Assembly: GCA_013398955.1 (NCBI GenBank)
Contig: VWPU01013473.1
Span: 1 to 64,000 of the forward strand
Direction of reading: 5' to 3'
DNA from: Callaeas wilsoni
Taxonomy: Eukaryota > Chordata > Aves > Passeriformes > Callaeidae
DNA: 64,000 bases
Within the stretch, counting starts at the first letter, position 1; each line of letters starts with the position of its first letter. The position numbers were made by a program, and so were the translations under genes. This document shows positions 41,701-51,664 of this stretch, one piece after another. Below the pieces are notes generated by a model. The model saw nothing but the letters and a program-made list of their open reading frames with translations. It searched no databases and was not told where the DNA came from.

Positions 41701-44700
41701 TTCAAATGAAGTGTCCCATAATTTTTTTCCTTTTCAAGAAGTGAGGTCAGCACAACTAAGAGATTTCAGCAAAAAAATCTACCACCAAAAAAAAATCCAG
41801 TTTAATATATTAGCTGAAACAAAACAAAAGGTCTTTTTAAGCACTCTCAGCTTAACATAGCTGAGGTTAAAACCTGTAACAAAGGAGATTCAAAGAGCTA
41901 AAGATGTTTTCTGAAACAATAAAGAATATCATCTGCTTGCTTAAAGAAACTAGTGCAGATGCATGTACATGTGGCAGATGTACAGGATGTCGCTGCATCT
42001 CTTAATTTGGACAAGAAGTGCCTCTCCCTGTTCCCTGGAAGGAGGGTGGGGAGCCAGATACCAGCACATCCTTTTCCACAATTGTTTTTCAAGCCTGTAT
42101 TAGACATCTCAGACATGGAGGGGTATTTGCTGTATTTTTGTTTCATACAGGCATCAGGGAAAATCTGAAATACAGATGCCTGAAGTCAAATTTTATAGAG
42201 TGTTTTCTTCCATTACCCTGACATCATTACTTGAATCCCTGTGGAAATTGCTAGCTAGCACTGATCCACACATCTTGCTTTGCAGCACTGGTGATGGCCA
42301 TCACAAACACCAACGATCACAGAGGAGCATGTTCATGCTCACGGCACTTTTGTAGCTTGTCTTTGTAATCTTAAATTTGAGAACAGCATGTATTTTTTAA
42401 AGGAATTACAGTCCTTTTGAAAACGTGGAAGAATCACAACACAGCACATGTACCACCAACCTTTTCGGCCTCTGTTAAGACAAAAGCAGTTTAATACACG
42501 ATTCCCCTTTTCTGAACATTTCCACTCAAAAACATGGAAGGGAGAAAGCACCAGCAGACTGTGATAGGAAGTTTCTCAAGCCTTGAAAGCTAAAAATCCC
42601 GTCCTTCTCCCATGAAATCCTATTCAAGAATCTCAGATATGATATATCTGTTGGAAAACACTATTTTCTAAATGGCTACAATCCCACAGAATCCCCTCAA
42701 ACTGCCAAAAATAGCTCTAAAAGTAGACACTATGGCCAACATAAATTTACCTAAAATATATGGAATTATTAAAAACAGTAATCCTACAGATTATGTACTG
42801 TTTGCTTCAGTACAATCATGACCAAAACTAAAATATGAAGTGAAAACAAAAATGGCCACAAGAACAAGGTAATGGGCTATTACAGTGAAAAACCATAAAA
42901 GCAACAAAGAGCACCTTGAATGAGGAGGCAGCATTCTCAAAATTCATGTAGGCACCTTGAAATTTGTATGCTTGAAAATTTTTAGCTTAAAAAGCAAGTA
43001 AGAGATAACAGAAACTGCATCTGTGGGAAAAGTAGTACAAAATTTTCTACCACAGTAGAGATCAAAGTCTCTCTCAGCTGTGGACAGAGCTATGAAATGT
43101 TACTGGATAAAGCAACAGAATTAGGAAACAAGATATTAAGAGATTAAAGCTTTCCAGATATAGACCAACAACACCACTCAAATGCTTACAGCACGTTATT
43201 CCTGACGAGGTGTATTTAGTATATCATGATGAAAATTTAACAGCTGACTATATTATCTCAGTACTTTTCAATTAATACAAAAACATTGAGGAAAACCTGG
43301 TTGGTTTAGATAAATCTGAACTGAGTGTCTGCAAGTCACTTGCGATTTAATAAAAAGTCACAAGGCACTTTTCTTTGCATTAGCATTCTATTACACCACA
43401 CGAATGTTAAGTAATCTTTTCACTTTTAACTAAATAAAATTCAGCAACAATAGTGAAAACTGTGGGGTGTTCTGCTTGTCTTTTCAATAAACTGAAGATA
43501 CTCAGAAAAGTGTGGAGGCCTGAGAATCACAGTCACCCTTGTAGAACAGTGAGATGGTTACAATAAAACATCTCCCGTAGAGCTCAGGTGCCAGGGGTAT
43601 CAGTGGGCACTGTAAGGGACACACACGGACAGGGTCAGCCAGAATCATCACTGGCAGCTCTCCACCACCCTGCCATCTATGATCTGGTACCCAAAGTTCA
43701 ACTAGAATCAACAACGCATGGGTTGCAAGCATTACCTGGATGATCACAGAATTGTCTGGGTTGGAAAAAACCTCTAAGCTCATCGAGCCCAACCATTAAT
43801 CTGGCACTGCTGTGTTCACCACTAAACCATGTTCCCAAGTACCACATCTACAAGTCTTTTAAATCCCTCCAGGGATGGTGATTCCACCACTGCCCTGGGC
43901 AGTCTGGTTCAGCGCTTGACAATCCTTTTGGTGATGAAATTTCTCCTAATAACGAATCTAACCCCCTCCAGGCACAGCTTGAGGCAGTTTCCTCTCATTG
44001 TGCCACTTGCTACCTGCAAGAAAAGGCTGNCCTCCTCCAGGCACAGCTTGAGGCAGTTTCCTCTCATTGTGCCACTTGCTACCTGCGAGAAGAGGCTGAA
44101 CCCCACCTGGCTCCACCCTCCTGTCAAGGAGTTTTAGACAGCTAGATGGTCCTCCCTGAGCCTCCTTTTCTCCAGCTCCCTCAGCCTCTCCTCATCAGAC
44201 TTGTGCTCCAGCCCCTTCCCCAGCTCCTTTGTCCTTCTCTGGACACGTTCCAGTGCCTCAATGTCTTTCTTGTAGTGAGAGGCTCAAAACTGATTTTACT
44301 TGCCAGAATGAAAAGCAACTTGACATTAAATTATTCTAAAACAAATCACTTGCACAGAAAAAGATATGATCAGAAGCCACTCATGGAAGTTCAGAAGATA
44401 TAAGCATACAGAAAGCCATTTAAGTAAGTTTCCCTATAAGTGTACTGCTCTTCTGGCTTATTTGAAATATAAGCTATTTACCCTGCCTGTCTCTGTGTTT
44501 ATCTATGCATCATGTGTTGGCAAAACCCCAATTTTCTGTTAGAAGTGGCAGCCCGCTGGGTTAAAGAGCTATGTACAATGTTGTTGTAAATATCTCCCTT
44601 CCTATCGTAAGTCCCAACACCACAGAAGAGCCTCTTTACAGAAGAATCAGCTGTGATTTAAGTACCTACCATTAGGCTCACGTTTGTTTTCTGCCTTAGG

Positions 44701-47700
44701 AGAGCTTCAGTTTCGTTTTGCAGAATACACAGGGCTGCTCAATTTGTACAACTGTTTTTCCTTGAGCATTTTTTATAATTCAAGAGCTCTTTCTGCTGAA
44801 GGACTAAGGTTTGTGACAGCATTTTAGGGATTCATGGGAAAAAAATAGTTAATAATGCAACAGATCCAACCAAGGTTCCTCAACTACTCAAGTAGTGAGA
44901 AGCTGACATCAGCACTGCAACAGTACTTTCCTCTTTTCCAATTGCTTGACCATGTTTTAGCCTCCTCCTTGTAAGACCGAGAGCCATTTTCTAGGAGCAA
45001 AAATGAAATTAATAGGGCAGCTCTCAGCGGCTTTGTCAGAAGTGCACACCTGTCTGAATGCAGACTGTCCCCTAGTTCTGAACTGTGGCTGGGTTTGCTT
45101 TTTCTCAAACTGTGTGTTCCTGCTGCTCTTGTATAGCTTCAAATGCAACTGTGACACCCCCCTTCAGCCAAGGTTGCTGCACTGGCTGTTATCAAACTCT
45201 GTCCCCTGTTCACAGAAACACTCCACTCTTGGGCCTTAATAATTTTATTCTATGCAGAGTTTTTTTCTCTCTTTTTTTTTCTTTAAAGGTCAGATATCTT
45301 GCTATTGATTTCAACTTAGCTAATACTGTACACTCTGAAGCCAGCACCAGTTGCCAGAGCTGGTCTGTCTCAGCTGCACATACAGAAATCATTTTAAAGG
45401 CTGACCTTCAGTCACTGTAATACAATAGCTGGAGAGACACCACTAGTATTTTGAGGGACAATAGATTGAGGCTTGTCAGGAAAGAAGCCACAGAGGAACA
45501 CGGGAAGGTGCAGTGCCATGCACGCTGCACTCCAAAGCATTCCCTCCCTACAGTTCTGCTGCCCAGGTAGGTAAAATAAGACAGCTTTGTGCAACACATT
45601 AATTATAATCCTGTGATAAAATTTCCAGAAAAGGAATTCAGCTGGGAAATTCACAGAGGCAACGCAGCAGTGCTGATTGATTCTTATTTCAAGGAATGGT
45701 ACTAGTTATTTTCTGTCCCATTAGGGCTTAATACATGCGATGGACGTATTTTCTTTCAATGCATTACTACTTGTTTTATTATCAATACAGCCCTTATTCA
45801 AGCCAGTCATAATTTCTACTTTATAAGGTTGTGCCAATGAATCAATGAGTTACGTACAGCAACGTTTTATTTTCAATAGCTCTTTCAGGTAATTGCTTTG
45901 ACTAAAGCTGGCTTTAGCACGAAAAGAAACACTTTGAGCAAGAGGTAATCTGGTTTCAGGGAGGAAGTTAAACAAAAGAAAATCACTGAGGCTTAGAAGA
46001 GTCCTATAATAGTTCAGATTTAATCTTGTTAGTTCAGTAAGTATTCTACAATTATGGCTATATACTCCAATATATAACCTCCACTTTTGCTATCAATTAA
46101 TGACTACTAATTAAGCTGGATACCAAGATCAATCATGAAAGACACAAGCATGGCTCAAGATTTTTCTTCCCCTATTCTACTGATACTTTGCTTGTTGCAT
46201 TTTCCTAAGCCTTACTGGTTTGGATTCTGGGCCAGAATTTCTGTCTGAATGCTGCCTAAAGCTCTGCAGTTACCAGGAAACTGGCATTTCAAACCTTCTG
46301 CAGCTAGAACTTGTTCACACAACATGTTTATGAAGTGCCAGATGCTACAGAATGCTGTACTTACAGCAGCATGCACAAGATATACCTCCTTCCTAACACT
46401 GAGCCAATATTGTTTCTTCCACACTTTCACCTTTTTCTAACACATGTTTTTCCTCACATTCTCAGCCTCCTACCCCAGCCTCAACCCTTCCACCCCTTCG
46501 GGAGAGCTCTCCTTTCTATGAGCTCTTTCTCCAAAGCAGCTTTCATACAACCATCACTTCCCCACAAGCCCTTTATACTCCATCCCTTTCCACCCCTCCT
46601 CACCACCTCGCTCCTGACCTACTGGCTCAGTGAATTGTAACATTTTCAAGTCTGACTCTGCTGCTATTTCCCCTCCTATCAGCCCCATCTCCAGTCCTGG
46701 TCATCCTGCCTGCTTCCCAGCTTCCCAAGCCAGCCAGGGTGCACAAAACCGTACCTCCCAGCAAGGTGTGACCACCTGCAAGGGGACTCTTGAGAGCACA
46801 CAAGACTGGCATTTCCAGTCCTCACAGTGGAATCCAAGCACAGAACAAAAAGCAATAACCCAGACTCAACAGCCACAGAGTCCTGTTCCCCATGGAGAAC
46901 ATTTTTGAGGGAACTAAGCCTCAAAGCACTGCAGTTTCCACGCAAGAACCATTAAGGGGAGTATTCAGTGGCTTCTGGCTTGGTTTGCCATGGCAGGAGG
47001 AATATGCCTGACACCTAAAGGTCTGCACCACAATTGATGTCAGGCAGGCAATTCCAAAGAAGACTGAAAGCGCAGGTTGCTGGAGTGGCACAGGGCTGAA
47101 CACTTGCACGGTGCACGTACAGACATCCAGGAGCACCCCAGGCAGCTGCTGTGAGAGGACTGGGCTGAAATGACCTGGAAGTACTCAAGGCCAGGTTGGA
47201 CAAGGCTTCGACCAACATGGTCTAGGAGGGTGTCCCTTCCCCAGGCAAGGGGCTTGGAACTAGGCAATCTTTAAGGTCCTTTCCAACCCAAACCACTCTA
47301 TGATTCTAAGAAATTGTCTGGTTGCACAAAGTCACAAATATGGTTGCACAAAGTCACAAATAACAGTAAGGGACTGACTGAGAAGTATTCTGGAACATCA
47401 CTGAAGGAATACTATAAATCTGAACTAAATTATCAGAAAACCTGCAACAGGCTGTGAAGACGCGTTTGACTTTTATCCTTCCATGCAGAACAAGAGGACC
47501 TTTTTTTTTTATGACTCTGCAAGCTTTCATGTCCAGAATTGGTTTAAAGTACTCTTCTAATAAGAAATTAAGTCATGACAAGAGATTAACAAGTTAGAGG
47601 AGGTAAGAAAAGGAACTCAAAGTAGAAGAACAGAAGAGAGATTAATAAAGGAACTATACTGCTATTGTGCATTTAATGTGCTTGGAAAAATATGCCCACA

Positions 47701-50700
47701 CAGGTGCTGAATGTACACCCAGCAGCCAACTGTGACCAAGAGCTCGCTGGAGCTCCACTTTCACAAGTCACATTCACAGGCAGACATGCCAATTACTGCC
47801 ACCCCACTCCCAGGGGAACATTGCCTTTGAAAGCCCCTATCAATTTCACACAAGTGCTATAAAAAGAACACGGAAAGAGTTTTAATACATGTATTAACAT
47901 GATAAGGTTGAATTCCACTAAAGAAATCCTGCTAAAGTAACAGGAGAAGTGATTGACTATCATGCTGCAGTGAGATTTAAAGGATGGGTGACCACATGGG
48001 ACTGGCATCTTCGAAAAGCAGTACATAAAATACTGGGCATATTCAAGAATAAAAGTAAAAAAAATCACAGAACACTTAAAATCACAGGCTGTACTATGAC
48101 AAATGGTGTGTGGTCAGCAGCAGATCATTGCCTCTAAATCTTGAATTAGTAAACTCATTTATTTCCCTGCAGGCAATGAGTAAGGGATGTAATAAGATGC
48201 CCCATTCCTGGATGTGTTCAAGGCCAGGCTGAATGGGGCTTTGGGCAGCCTGGTCTAGTGGCAAGCATCCCTGCCCATGGCAGCAGGGCTGGAACTTTAT
48301 GATCTTCAAGGTCCCTTCCAACCCAAACCATGCTGTGATTCTACGACTCTTTACAGAGCATGCAAAAATTAAGGCCACTTCAGCTCTAAAACAGTCCATG
48401 CCATCAAGGTGCTAACAGATCACCCACACTTGTGAAAGTTTCAAAGATAGCCCACAAATGGGTGAATGCTTGACATCAAAGCAGTTTCAAATTCAAGGTA
48501 TCTTCAAATAAAGTTGCTAACAATTGTAGAGTCCTTTTCTTCTGAGGATACATGAAAACTGGGGTAGAGCATTTACTGCTCTCAGAGCAGTGGCTGGCAG
48601 CTACCTGTGTTTAGAGCTATTAGACAAAATTTTGCAAATGAGTCCTACAGCAATATTAACACGCTGATAAAAAACCAGAGCAATTACTTTCAGCAAGACT
48701 GTATCATCTTTTATCAAATCTGAATATAAAAAAGCAGAAGATGTTCAAGAACAGCTTAACTAAAAGCATAAAATATTCCAATCTTTCTTACTACACGAAA
48801 CATTTTTAAACCACAAGCACATCAGCAAAATTAAAATAAAATATAAGTATACAACAACCTATACAGAACAATTCAGAGTATCTAAAAGTAAGGAAGACAA
48901 CTGCTGCTGAGCTTGCTTTAAGTTGTCTGTTATGAAACAGAAGGGCAAAACTGAATTTCCCCAAAACCTGATAACAAAGTTTTAACAACAGTACCACGTC
49001 AAACCATGTCAGGTCTGACATTTTCACACTTCCTGCTGCGCTTTCTCAATAAAGTTATTCATCATAGTACTTAGCAGTATGTATAAAAATGCTGTTTATG
49101 GACTGCTCATTATTTTATTTAGTTCTTCTCATTATTAGCTGCCTGTGAAAATGCTGTCAAAGCCTCCCTCAGTGTTTTAATCGTGCCTTAGTGGAATATC
49201 AAAAGAAAGCAGAAAAAGTTACAGAGGCAGATTAAAAAGAAATTAGTATCAAAAGTTCTTCTTGACAAATAATGCAGCTCTAAACAAATAAGTGCTTTGA
49301 TACCTTACATATATTAAAAGGTAGCATTTTAAAATCCGTTAAAATACTACTTGCAATAACAGTGTTTACAGTCTAAAACTTTCAGGACAGACCCCTGATT
49401 TCAACGGGGTTGTGTGGGGATTTAAGTGAAGAATATCAGGAAGCAGAAGAATGACTGCAACATATTTAATGTTAGCTGACACACAGGATTTGAAGTAGAA
49501 ATAAAAATAATTTTACAGCAGACTTCCTCAACAATTTCTGCTTCCTCACCCTTCCACCCCAAAATCCACCCCAATTCAATACAACACATTCAATACAACA
49601 ATTCTAGTTGTATTTTGCAGAGCTAATGAAACTGAGCTCCAGTGAGCCTGCCAAGCACCTGCTGATGCACAGCCTGATCCATCCGGACCAGAAGCTTACA
49701 GAGGCTGCCTAGCAGCATGCATTTGTTCTGAAGAAGCATCCAAGTATTTTCCTGGTCTTAAGATTTGGCAAATTCTCTAAAGCTTCTAATAATACAGTAG
49801 TTTGGTGTTATCAATTCTTCTAAAACACTCTCAGTATTCACCACTTAGACTCTAGCTTTAACTGACTACAATATTTCACTTAATACATTATTCAGATGTT
49901 TACTGTCCAGGAGGCAGGTTGGGACCACCGTATTCCATCAAGTGGTCCATTTCTTAAAGATGGCAGTTTAGATAATGTCAAGAACGGTTTTCAAAATAAG
50001 ATACTATTAAAACTACATCACTATTACTGAAGAAACTGGTTTCACTTCAGGCGAAAATCATGACAATGCTCTCAGCTGCTGAAATTAGTGTTCTCTATAA
50101 ACCCCAACATTTATGAAAAGAAGGACTTCTCTTTGCTTAATTAAAAGAAAACTTATTTGGACACCCTATCCAGTGTTCACTACTGCAAAAAAGCGCATTT
50201 TGGGCTGGCTATAAAAGCAACAACTTGATAGCTTAAGTCTTGATGGGCAGCTTAAACAGCGTTTTTAGGAACTGCACACTGAAAAATTGTGACTTCATGC
50301 AGATGCCAAAGCTATCCAGATGCACAGCGAGATGGCTATGCAGCTGTTCTGAGATTCAAAGCAATGCTGTAACCAAATATTGTCAACTATCGCTATCCTC
50401 TCTGTAATTAGTTAAGGAATAACACCTTCGCCACTCGATACACCCAATCTACTGGGATCAATGCTGAAAAGCACATTATGCTTTGCTGAGCCGTTATTCA
50501 AGCCAGCACTCTCAGATCACGGATTTATTTTATTTTCCTCTGAGCAAGCTCTTCCTCCTCGTTTGTCAGAGCTCTCTAGGAAAGCCTGCCCAGCCCAGGC
50601 AAGGACCAACCACCCGGCAGGGAGCGAGGGAAGCGTTACCTCCGTTGATGGGGACGGGAGCCACCAGCAGCCCCTTGACCTCCACCTTGGGGGAGTCCTG

Positions 50701-50907
50701 CCCGTAGCGGCCGCGGTCGATCCGCAGCAGCGTGGGCCCGCCGCGCTCGGGGCTCAGCACCGTCACGTTGATGAGCGCGGTGTAGTACGCCTGGCTGGCG
50801 TTGTCGGCGCCGGCCGGCCGGACCCGGCCGTGCCACAGCAGCAGCGGCAGCAGCAGCAGCAAGGAGGAGCCGCCGTTCCAGTGCTGGCGAGCCCACCGCC
50901 AGCTCAT
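2605..50907 (-). CDS. RNF130: RNF130, PA-TM-RING E3 ubiquitin ligase (goliath homolog), whole coding span of nine exons
   Basis: This is a membrane-anchored RING E3 ligase that passes ubiquitin from an E2 to target proteins at endosomal and other membranes. Joined exons (minus strand): 50907-50640, 40609-40415, 27342-27092, 23596-23525, 21711-21629, 14984-14888, 13917-13713, 11679-11586 and 2710-2605, totalling 1371 nt, or 456 residues plus stop, with the frame continuous throughout. Visible in order: signal peptide about 1-34; lumenal PA domain about 35-190 with several N-glycosylation sequons (NAS, NVT, NCT, NIS); transmembrane segment about 201-226; RING-H2 with ligands C271, C274, C289, H291, H294, C297, C308 and C311; a Ser/Pro-rich tail; and a second hydrophobic stretch about 393-413. 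The start ATG is supported by an in-frame TGA ten codons upstream (50937-50935) and by the signal peptide right after it. Family assignment rests on recognisable near-identity to vertebrate RNF130 in every exon. The last exon is the least certain part; ending at the TAA after exon 8 gives 422 residues, close to the remembered human length of 419. Confidence 0.95.
4335..4392 (+). mobile_element. CR1 LINE fragment (extreme 3' end)
   Basis: The text CTGGACTCAATGACCTCAGA continues through TTTTCCAACCTTAAT and ends ATTCTATGATTC, which is the typical 3' end of avian CR1 in plus orientation. It is severely 5' truncated. Confidence 0.85.
5905..6667 (+). mobile_element. CR1 LINE, 5'-truncated, with decayed reverse transcriptase remnant and internal deletion
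   Basis: The translation shows hallmarks of the CR1 ORF2 reverse transcriptase: [44 protein letters not shown] and, in another frame, [20 protein letters not shown]. The region matching the catalytic FADDT motif reads FAANT, so the active-site aspartates are lost. Frameshifts separate the segments. After a segment reading RDLDSLD the sequence jumps to the CR1 3' region (GGACTTGATGATCTCAGAGG) and ends near GATTCTGAGAGTCTATG. It is a dead copy, inserted antisense to RNF130 in its last intron. The 5' boundary is approximate. Confidence 0.9.
9267..9290. repeat. perfect inverted repeat, 11-bp arms with 2-bp spacer
   Basis: TGTGTGTATGT (9267-9277) and ACATACACACA (9280-9290) are exact reverse complements around CT. 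The following sequence remains CA/TA-rich to about 9325. This is a purine-pyrimidine alternating stretch, probably a degenerate TG/CA microsatellite able to form a cruciform or Z-DNA. No gene function is implied. Confidence 0.8.
11517..11522 (-). promoter_or_regulatory. RNF130: candidate polyadenylation signal AATAAA for a short RNF130 transcript
   Basis: TTTATT on the plus strand reads AATAAA on the minus strand. It lies about 60 nt beyond the TAA that would end translation if exon 8 is not spliced to exon 9. This proximity supports a composite terminal exon, but the element could be fortuitous in AT-rich DNA. Confidence 0.35.
11586..11679 (-). CDS. RNF130: RNF130 exon 8, C-terminal hydrophobic segment
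   Basis: The acceptor TTGTCAACAG is followed by coding sequence [20 protein letters not shown] and then KATASLNAN, and the exon ends GA|GTAAG. It matches the end of vertebrate RNF130 very closely. If the donor is not used, translation reads GAG TAA (stop at 11584-11582) and the protein ends ...NANE at residue 422. The hydrophobic run (about residues 393-413) is long enough to touch or cross a membrane, which would be unusual after the RING. Confidence 0.95.
11680..13712 (-). other. RNF130 intron 7
   Basis: 2.0 kb of AT-rich intron. No repeat family or RNA gene was recognised. Confidence 0.9.
13713..13917 (-). CDS. RNF130: RNF130 exon 7, Ser/Pro-rich cytoplasmic tail
   Basis: The acceptor TCTCCCCAG precedes [16 protein letters not shown], and the exon continues through [20 protein letters not shown] to GEINIAVT before donor A|GTAAGTG. 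It encodes about residues 323-390, a low-complexity regulatory-type tail after the RING. The exon is clearly more GC-rich than its flanks, and local variation from the human sequence ([15 protein letters not shown]) lies in the middle of the segment. Confidence 0.96.
13918..14887 (-). other. RNF130 intron 6
   Basis: 1.0 kb with canonical GT-AG borders. Nothing else was recognised. Confidence 0.9.
14888..14984 (-). CDS. RNF130: RNF130 exon 6, second half of the RING-H2 domain
   Basis: Encodes [16 protein letters not shown] and [16 protein letters not shown]. It supplies RING zinc ligands H291, H294, C297, C308 and C311; the family tryptophan W301, which contacts the E2 in RING-H2 proteins, is present. 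The residue before C297 is V, where the human protein has S as I recall; this is not a ligand. Acceptor CTAG|G and donor GTG|GTAAG are canonical. Confidence 0.97.
14985..21628 (-). other. RNF130 intron 5
   Basis: 6.6 kb, mostly AT-rich. It holds a probable LTR remnant around 16.93-17.10 kb and a locally GC-rich patch at about 17.5-17.7 kb with a small direct repeat (AGCCAGGCTGGC, twice, at about 17,627-17,650). No exon was recognised. Confidence 0.85.
16933..17100 (-). mobile_element. probable solo LTR remnant of an avian endogenous retrovirus, minus strand
   Basis: Read on the minus strand, AATAAAGCTG is followed within 50 nt by GGAGTCTCGATGTCTGCTCTC. This resembles the R-U5 end of avian ERV long terminal repeats (polyadenylation signal, then a sequence of the type GGAGTCTCGCTGTCTGCTCTC). 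No internal retroviral coding sequence is visible nearby. The 5' boundary is a guess, and the copy is degraded. The class cannot be assigned from this much sequence. Confidence 0.4.
21629..21711 (-). CDS. RNF130: RNF130 exon 5, first half of the RING-H2 domain
   Basis: Encodes [20 protein letters not shown] and then VVRILPCK, with the lysine codon split AA|G across the junction to exon 6. It provides RING ligands C271, C274 and C289. Borders are TTTTAG|GAAACAG and AA|GTAAGAT. Confidence 0.97.
21712..23524 (-). other. RNF130 intron 4
   Basis: 1.8 kb of AT-rich intron with canonical borders. Nothing else was recognised. Confidence 0.9.
23525..23596 (-). CDS. RNF130: RNF130 exon 4, basic juxta-RING linker
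   Basis: A 72-bp exon encoding [20 protein letters not shown] and KGDK, bounded by ATTAG and AAG|GTAT. The basic, probably helical linker joins the membrane segment to the RING. It is too short for ordinary ORF detection and was found by family continuity. It is a multiple of 3, so skipping it would keep the frame. Confidence 0.95.
23597..27091 (-). other. RNF130 intron 3
   Basis: 3.5 kb, AT-rich. No repeat family, exon or RNA gene was recognised. Confidence 0.9.
27092..27342 (-). CDS. RNF130: RNF130 exon 3, end of PA domain and transmembrane segment
   Basis: Starts [10 protein letters not shown] and continues through [18 protein letters not shown] and PPKNFSRG to the transmembrane run [26 protein letters not shown], then the positive stop-transfer [12 protein letters not shown]. 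It encodes residues 155-238. The transmembrane part appears identical to other vertebrates, whereas the PA end shows substitutions (ESKVKEILN). Confidence 0.97.
36718..36790 (-). mobile_element. CR1 LINE 3' fragment
   Basis: ATCATAAAATCATAGAATGG followed by TTTGGAAGGGACTTTAAAA is the reverse complement of the CR1 3' end. It is strongly diverged and truncated. Confidence 0.75.
38087..38145 (-). mobile_element. probable CR1 LINE 3' fragment, old
   Basis: CACACAGAATCAATTAGATT followed by GGAAGAGACCTTTGAGAT resembles a mutated reverse-complement CR1 3' end. It is short and diverged, so the assignment is tentative. Confidence 0.5.
40415..40609 (-). CDS. RNF130: RNF130 exon 2, core of the PA domain
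   Basis: A 195-bp exon encoding [20 protein letters not shown], then [20 protein letters not shown] and [20 protein letters not shown] up to [14 protein letters not shown] and AVVIYNN are hallmark PA (protease-associated) segments used for lumenal substrate binding in this family. Sequons NCT, NAT and NIS are present. Borders are TTTCAG|TTGC and CAAG|GTAA. The length is a multiple of 3. Confidence 0.97.
43739..44290 (-). mobile_element. CR1 LINE 3' half, minus strand, interrupted by a duplicated segment and one N
   Basis: Begins TGATCACAGAATTGTCTGGG and runs through CATCGAGCCCAACCATT, CTCCAGGGATGGTGATTCC and CTCAGCCTCTCCTCATCAGA to GGACACGTTCCAGTGCCTCA, the full order of the CR1 3' region in reverse complement. 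A 65-bp segment is present twice (43965-44029 and 44034-44098, two mismatches) around the N at 44030. The right boundary is approximate. Confidence 0.92.
43965..44098. repeat. 65-bp direct duplication around a single N
   Basis: CCTCCAGGCACAGCTTGAGG... to ...AGGCTG occurs at 43965-44029 and 44034-44098, differing only at two A/G sites (CAAGAAAAGG versus CGAGAAGAGG). The sole N of the window (44030) lies between the copies. Standard CR1 has this segment once. This is most simply an unmerged overlap at a contig join. Confidence 0.9.
47175..47310 (+). mobile_element. CR1 LINE 3' fragment
   Basis: AGTACTCAAGGCCAGGTTGG through GGTCCTTTCCAACCCAAACC to CTCTATGATTCTAAG is the CR1 3' end in plus orientation. 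Confidence 0.9.
47319..47362. repeat. perfect 22-bp tandem duplication
   Basis: TGGTTGCACAAAGTCACAAATA occurs twice without gap or mismatch, 9 bp after the end of the CR1 at 47310. It is a recent local duplication, either biological or a sequencing/assembly slip. Confidence 0.9.
48200..48346 (+). mobile_element. CR1 LINE 3' fragment
   Basis: CATTCCTGGATGTGTTCAAG, GCCAGGCTGAATGGGGCTTT, GGGCAGCCTGGTCTAGTGG and GGTCCCTTCCAACCCAAACC ending CTGTGATTCTACGA match the CR1 3' end in plus orientation. Confidence 0.92.
50640..50907 (-). CDS. RNF130: RNF130 exon 1, signal peptide and start of PA domain
   Basis: Encodes [13 protein letters not shown], a leucine-rich signal core ([12 protein letters not shown]), HGRVRPAGA, then mature [16 protein letters not shown] and [17 protein letters not shown] up to PVPING. 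Signal cleavage is probably after AGA at about residue 34. The mature start is near identical to other RNF130 proteins, while the signal region differs, as expected. An in-frame TGA at 50937-50935 fixes the first ATG. The donor is CGGAG|GTAACG. It lies inside the CpG island. Confidence 0.95.
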
Positions 50908-51554
50908 CTTCGACTCCAGGCGAGCCGACGGCCGTCACCGGTTGCCTCCGCCGCTCCCCCGCGGCAGCGTCGAGCCCCGCACGCCCGGGTGTGTCCTATC
51001 CCATCTGACAGCCCGGGAGCGGAGAGAGACCAAAAGCAGGCGGAGCGGGGAGGAGAGCTCGGGCTCATGCCATGGGAGGAGCCAGGGGAGTCATGGCAGG
51101 TCCCAGCCGAGTCCGATCCGCCGCCGCGGCTCCCAGGGGAGGCTGCTCGGGGAAAGCCGCGCTCCGCCGGTCCCTCGGGGTTGCGCCGGTCCCTCAGAGC
51201 GCCGCGCTCATACCGCCCGCCCGCTGCCGCGGGGGAGCTCCGGCAGGGCGAGGGGAGGGGAGGAGGCGGGGGCGGCGCCGCGGCCCCCTCCCCGCGCAGC
51301 CCCTCGCCAGCCCAGGGGAGGCTGCTGGCGGAAGCCGCCGCTGCCGCCTCAGTCGCGCTCGCACACAGCCGCGGGGCTCGCCTCGGACTCGGCCCGCCGC
51401 GCCGCCTCGCTTCGCCTCGCGGCTCGTCGCAGCCTTAGTGCGGCGGGCGGCACAGCTCAGTGCCCAGCCCGGCCTCCGCAGCCGGCAGCCGTCGTTTCAT
51501 GCCCGGTTCGCCCCGGGGGCGGAGGGGCCCCCGCACCGTCCCGCGGCTCCGCAC

Positions 51555-51664
51555 TCCAAGACCACGCCCTTGTGGGCGGAGCGCGCAAAGACCGCACGCC
51601 CCGCCCCGCGCCACGAGGGCGAGAGGCGGGGCTTGGTCCAAGACCACGCCCTTGTGGGCGGAGC
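51555..51664. promoter_or_regulatory. duplicated 28-bp promoter module (KLF/SP-type boxes)
   Basis: TCCAAGACCACGCCCTTGTG + GGCGGAGC is present identically at 51555-51582 and 51637-51664. Inside it CCACGCCC and GGGCGG are KLF/SP-type boxes facing each other. The second copy runs directly into CCAAT. A third related piece, GTGGGCGTGGCC, lies near 51,701. The spacing of 82 bp is about eight helical turns. Confidence 0.7.

Larger units (their letters stand above)
40610..50639 (-). other. RNF130 intron 1
   Basis: 10.0 kb. It contains a minus-strand CR1 with an internal duplication and an N (43.74-44.29 kb), and two plus-strand CR1 3' ends (47.2 and 48.2 kb). A perfect 22-bp tandem duplication (47319-47362) sits just behind the first of these. 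No other gene was recognised. Confidence 0.85.

Noticed and set aside
43502..44137. ORFs of 96 and 102 codons, one with an X
   Set aside because: They overlap the CR1 copy and the N-linked duplication; neither resembles CR1 protein or a host gene.
27343..50639. Search for the miR-340 hairpin known from a human RNF130 intron
   Set aside because: Neither orientation of the remembered mature sequence was found by eye in introns 1 and 2.
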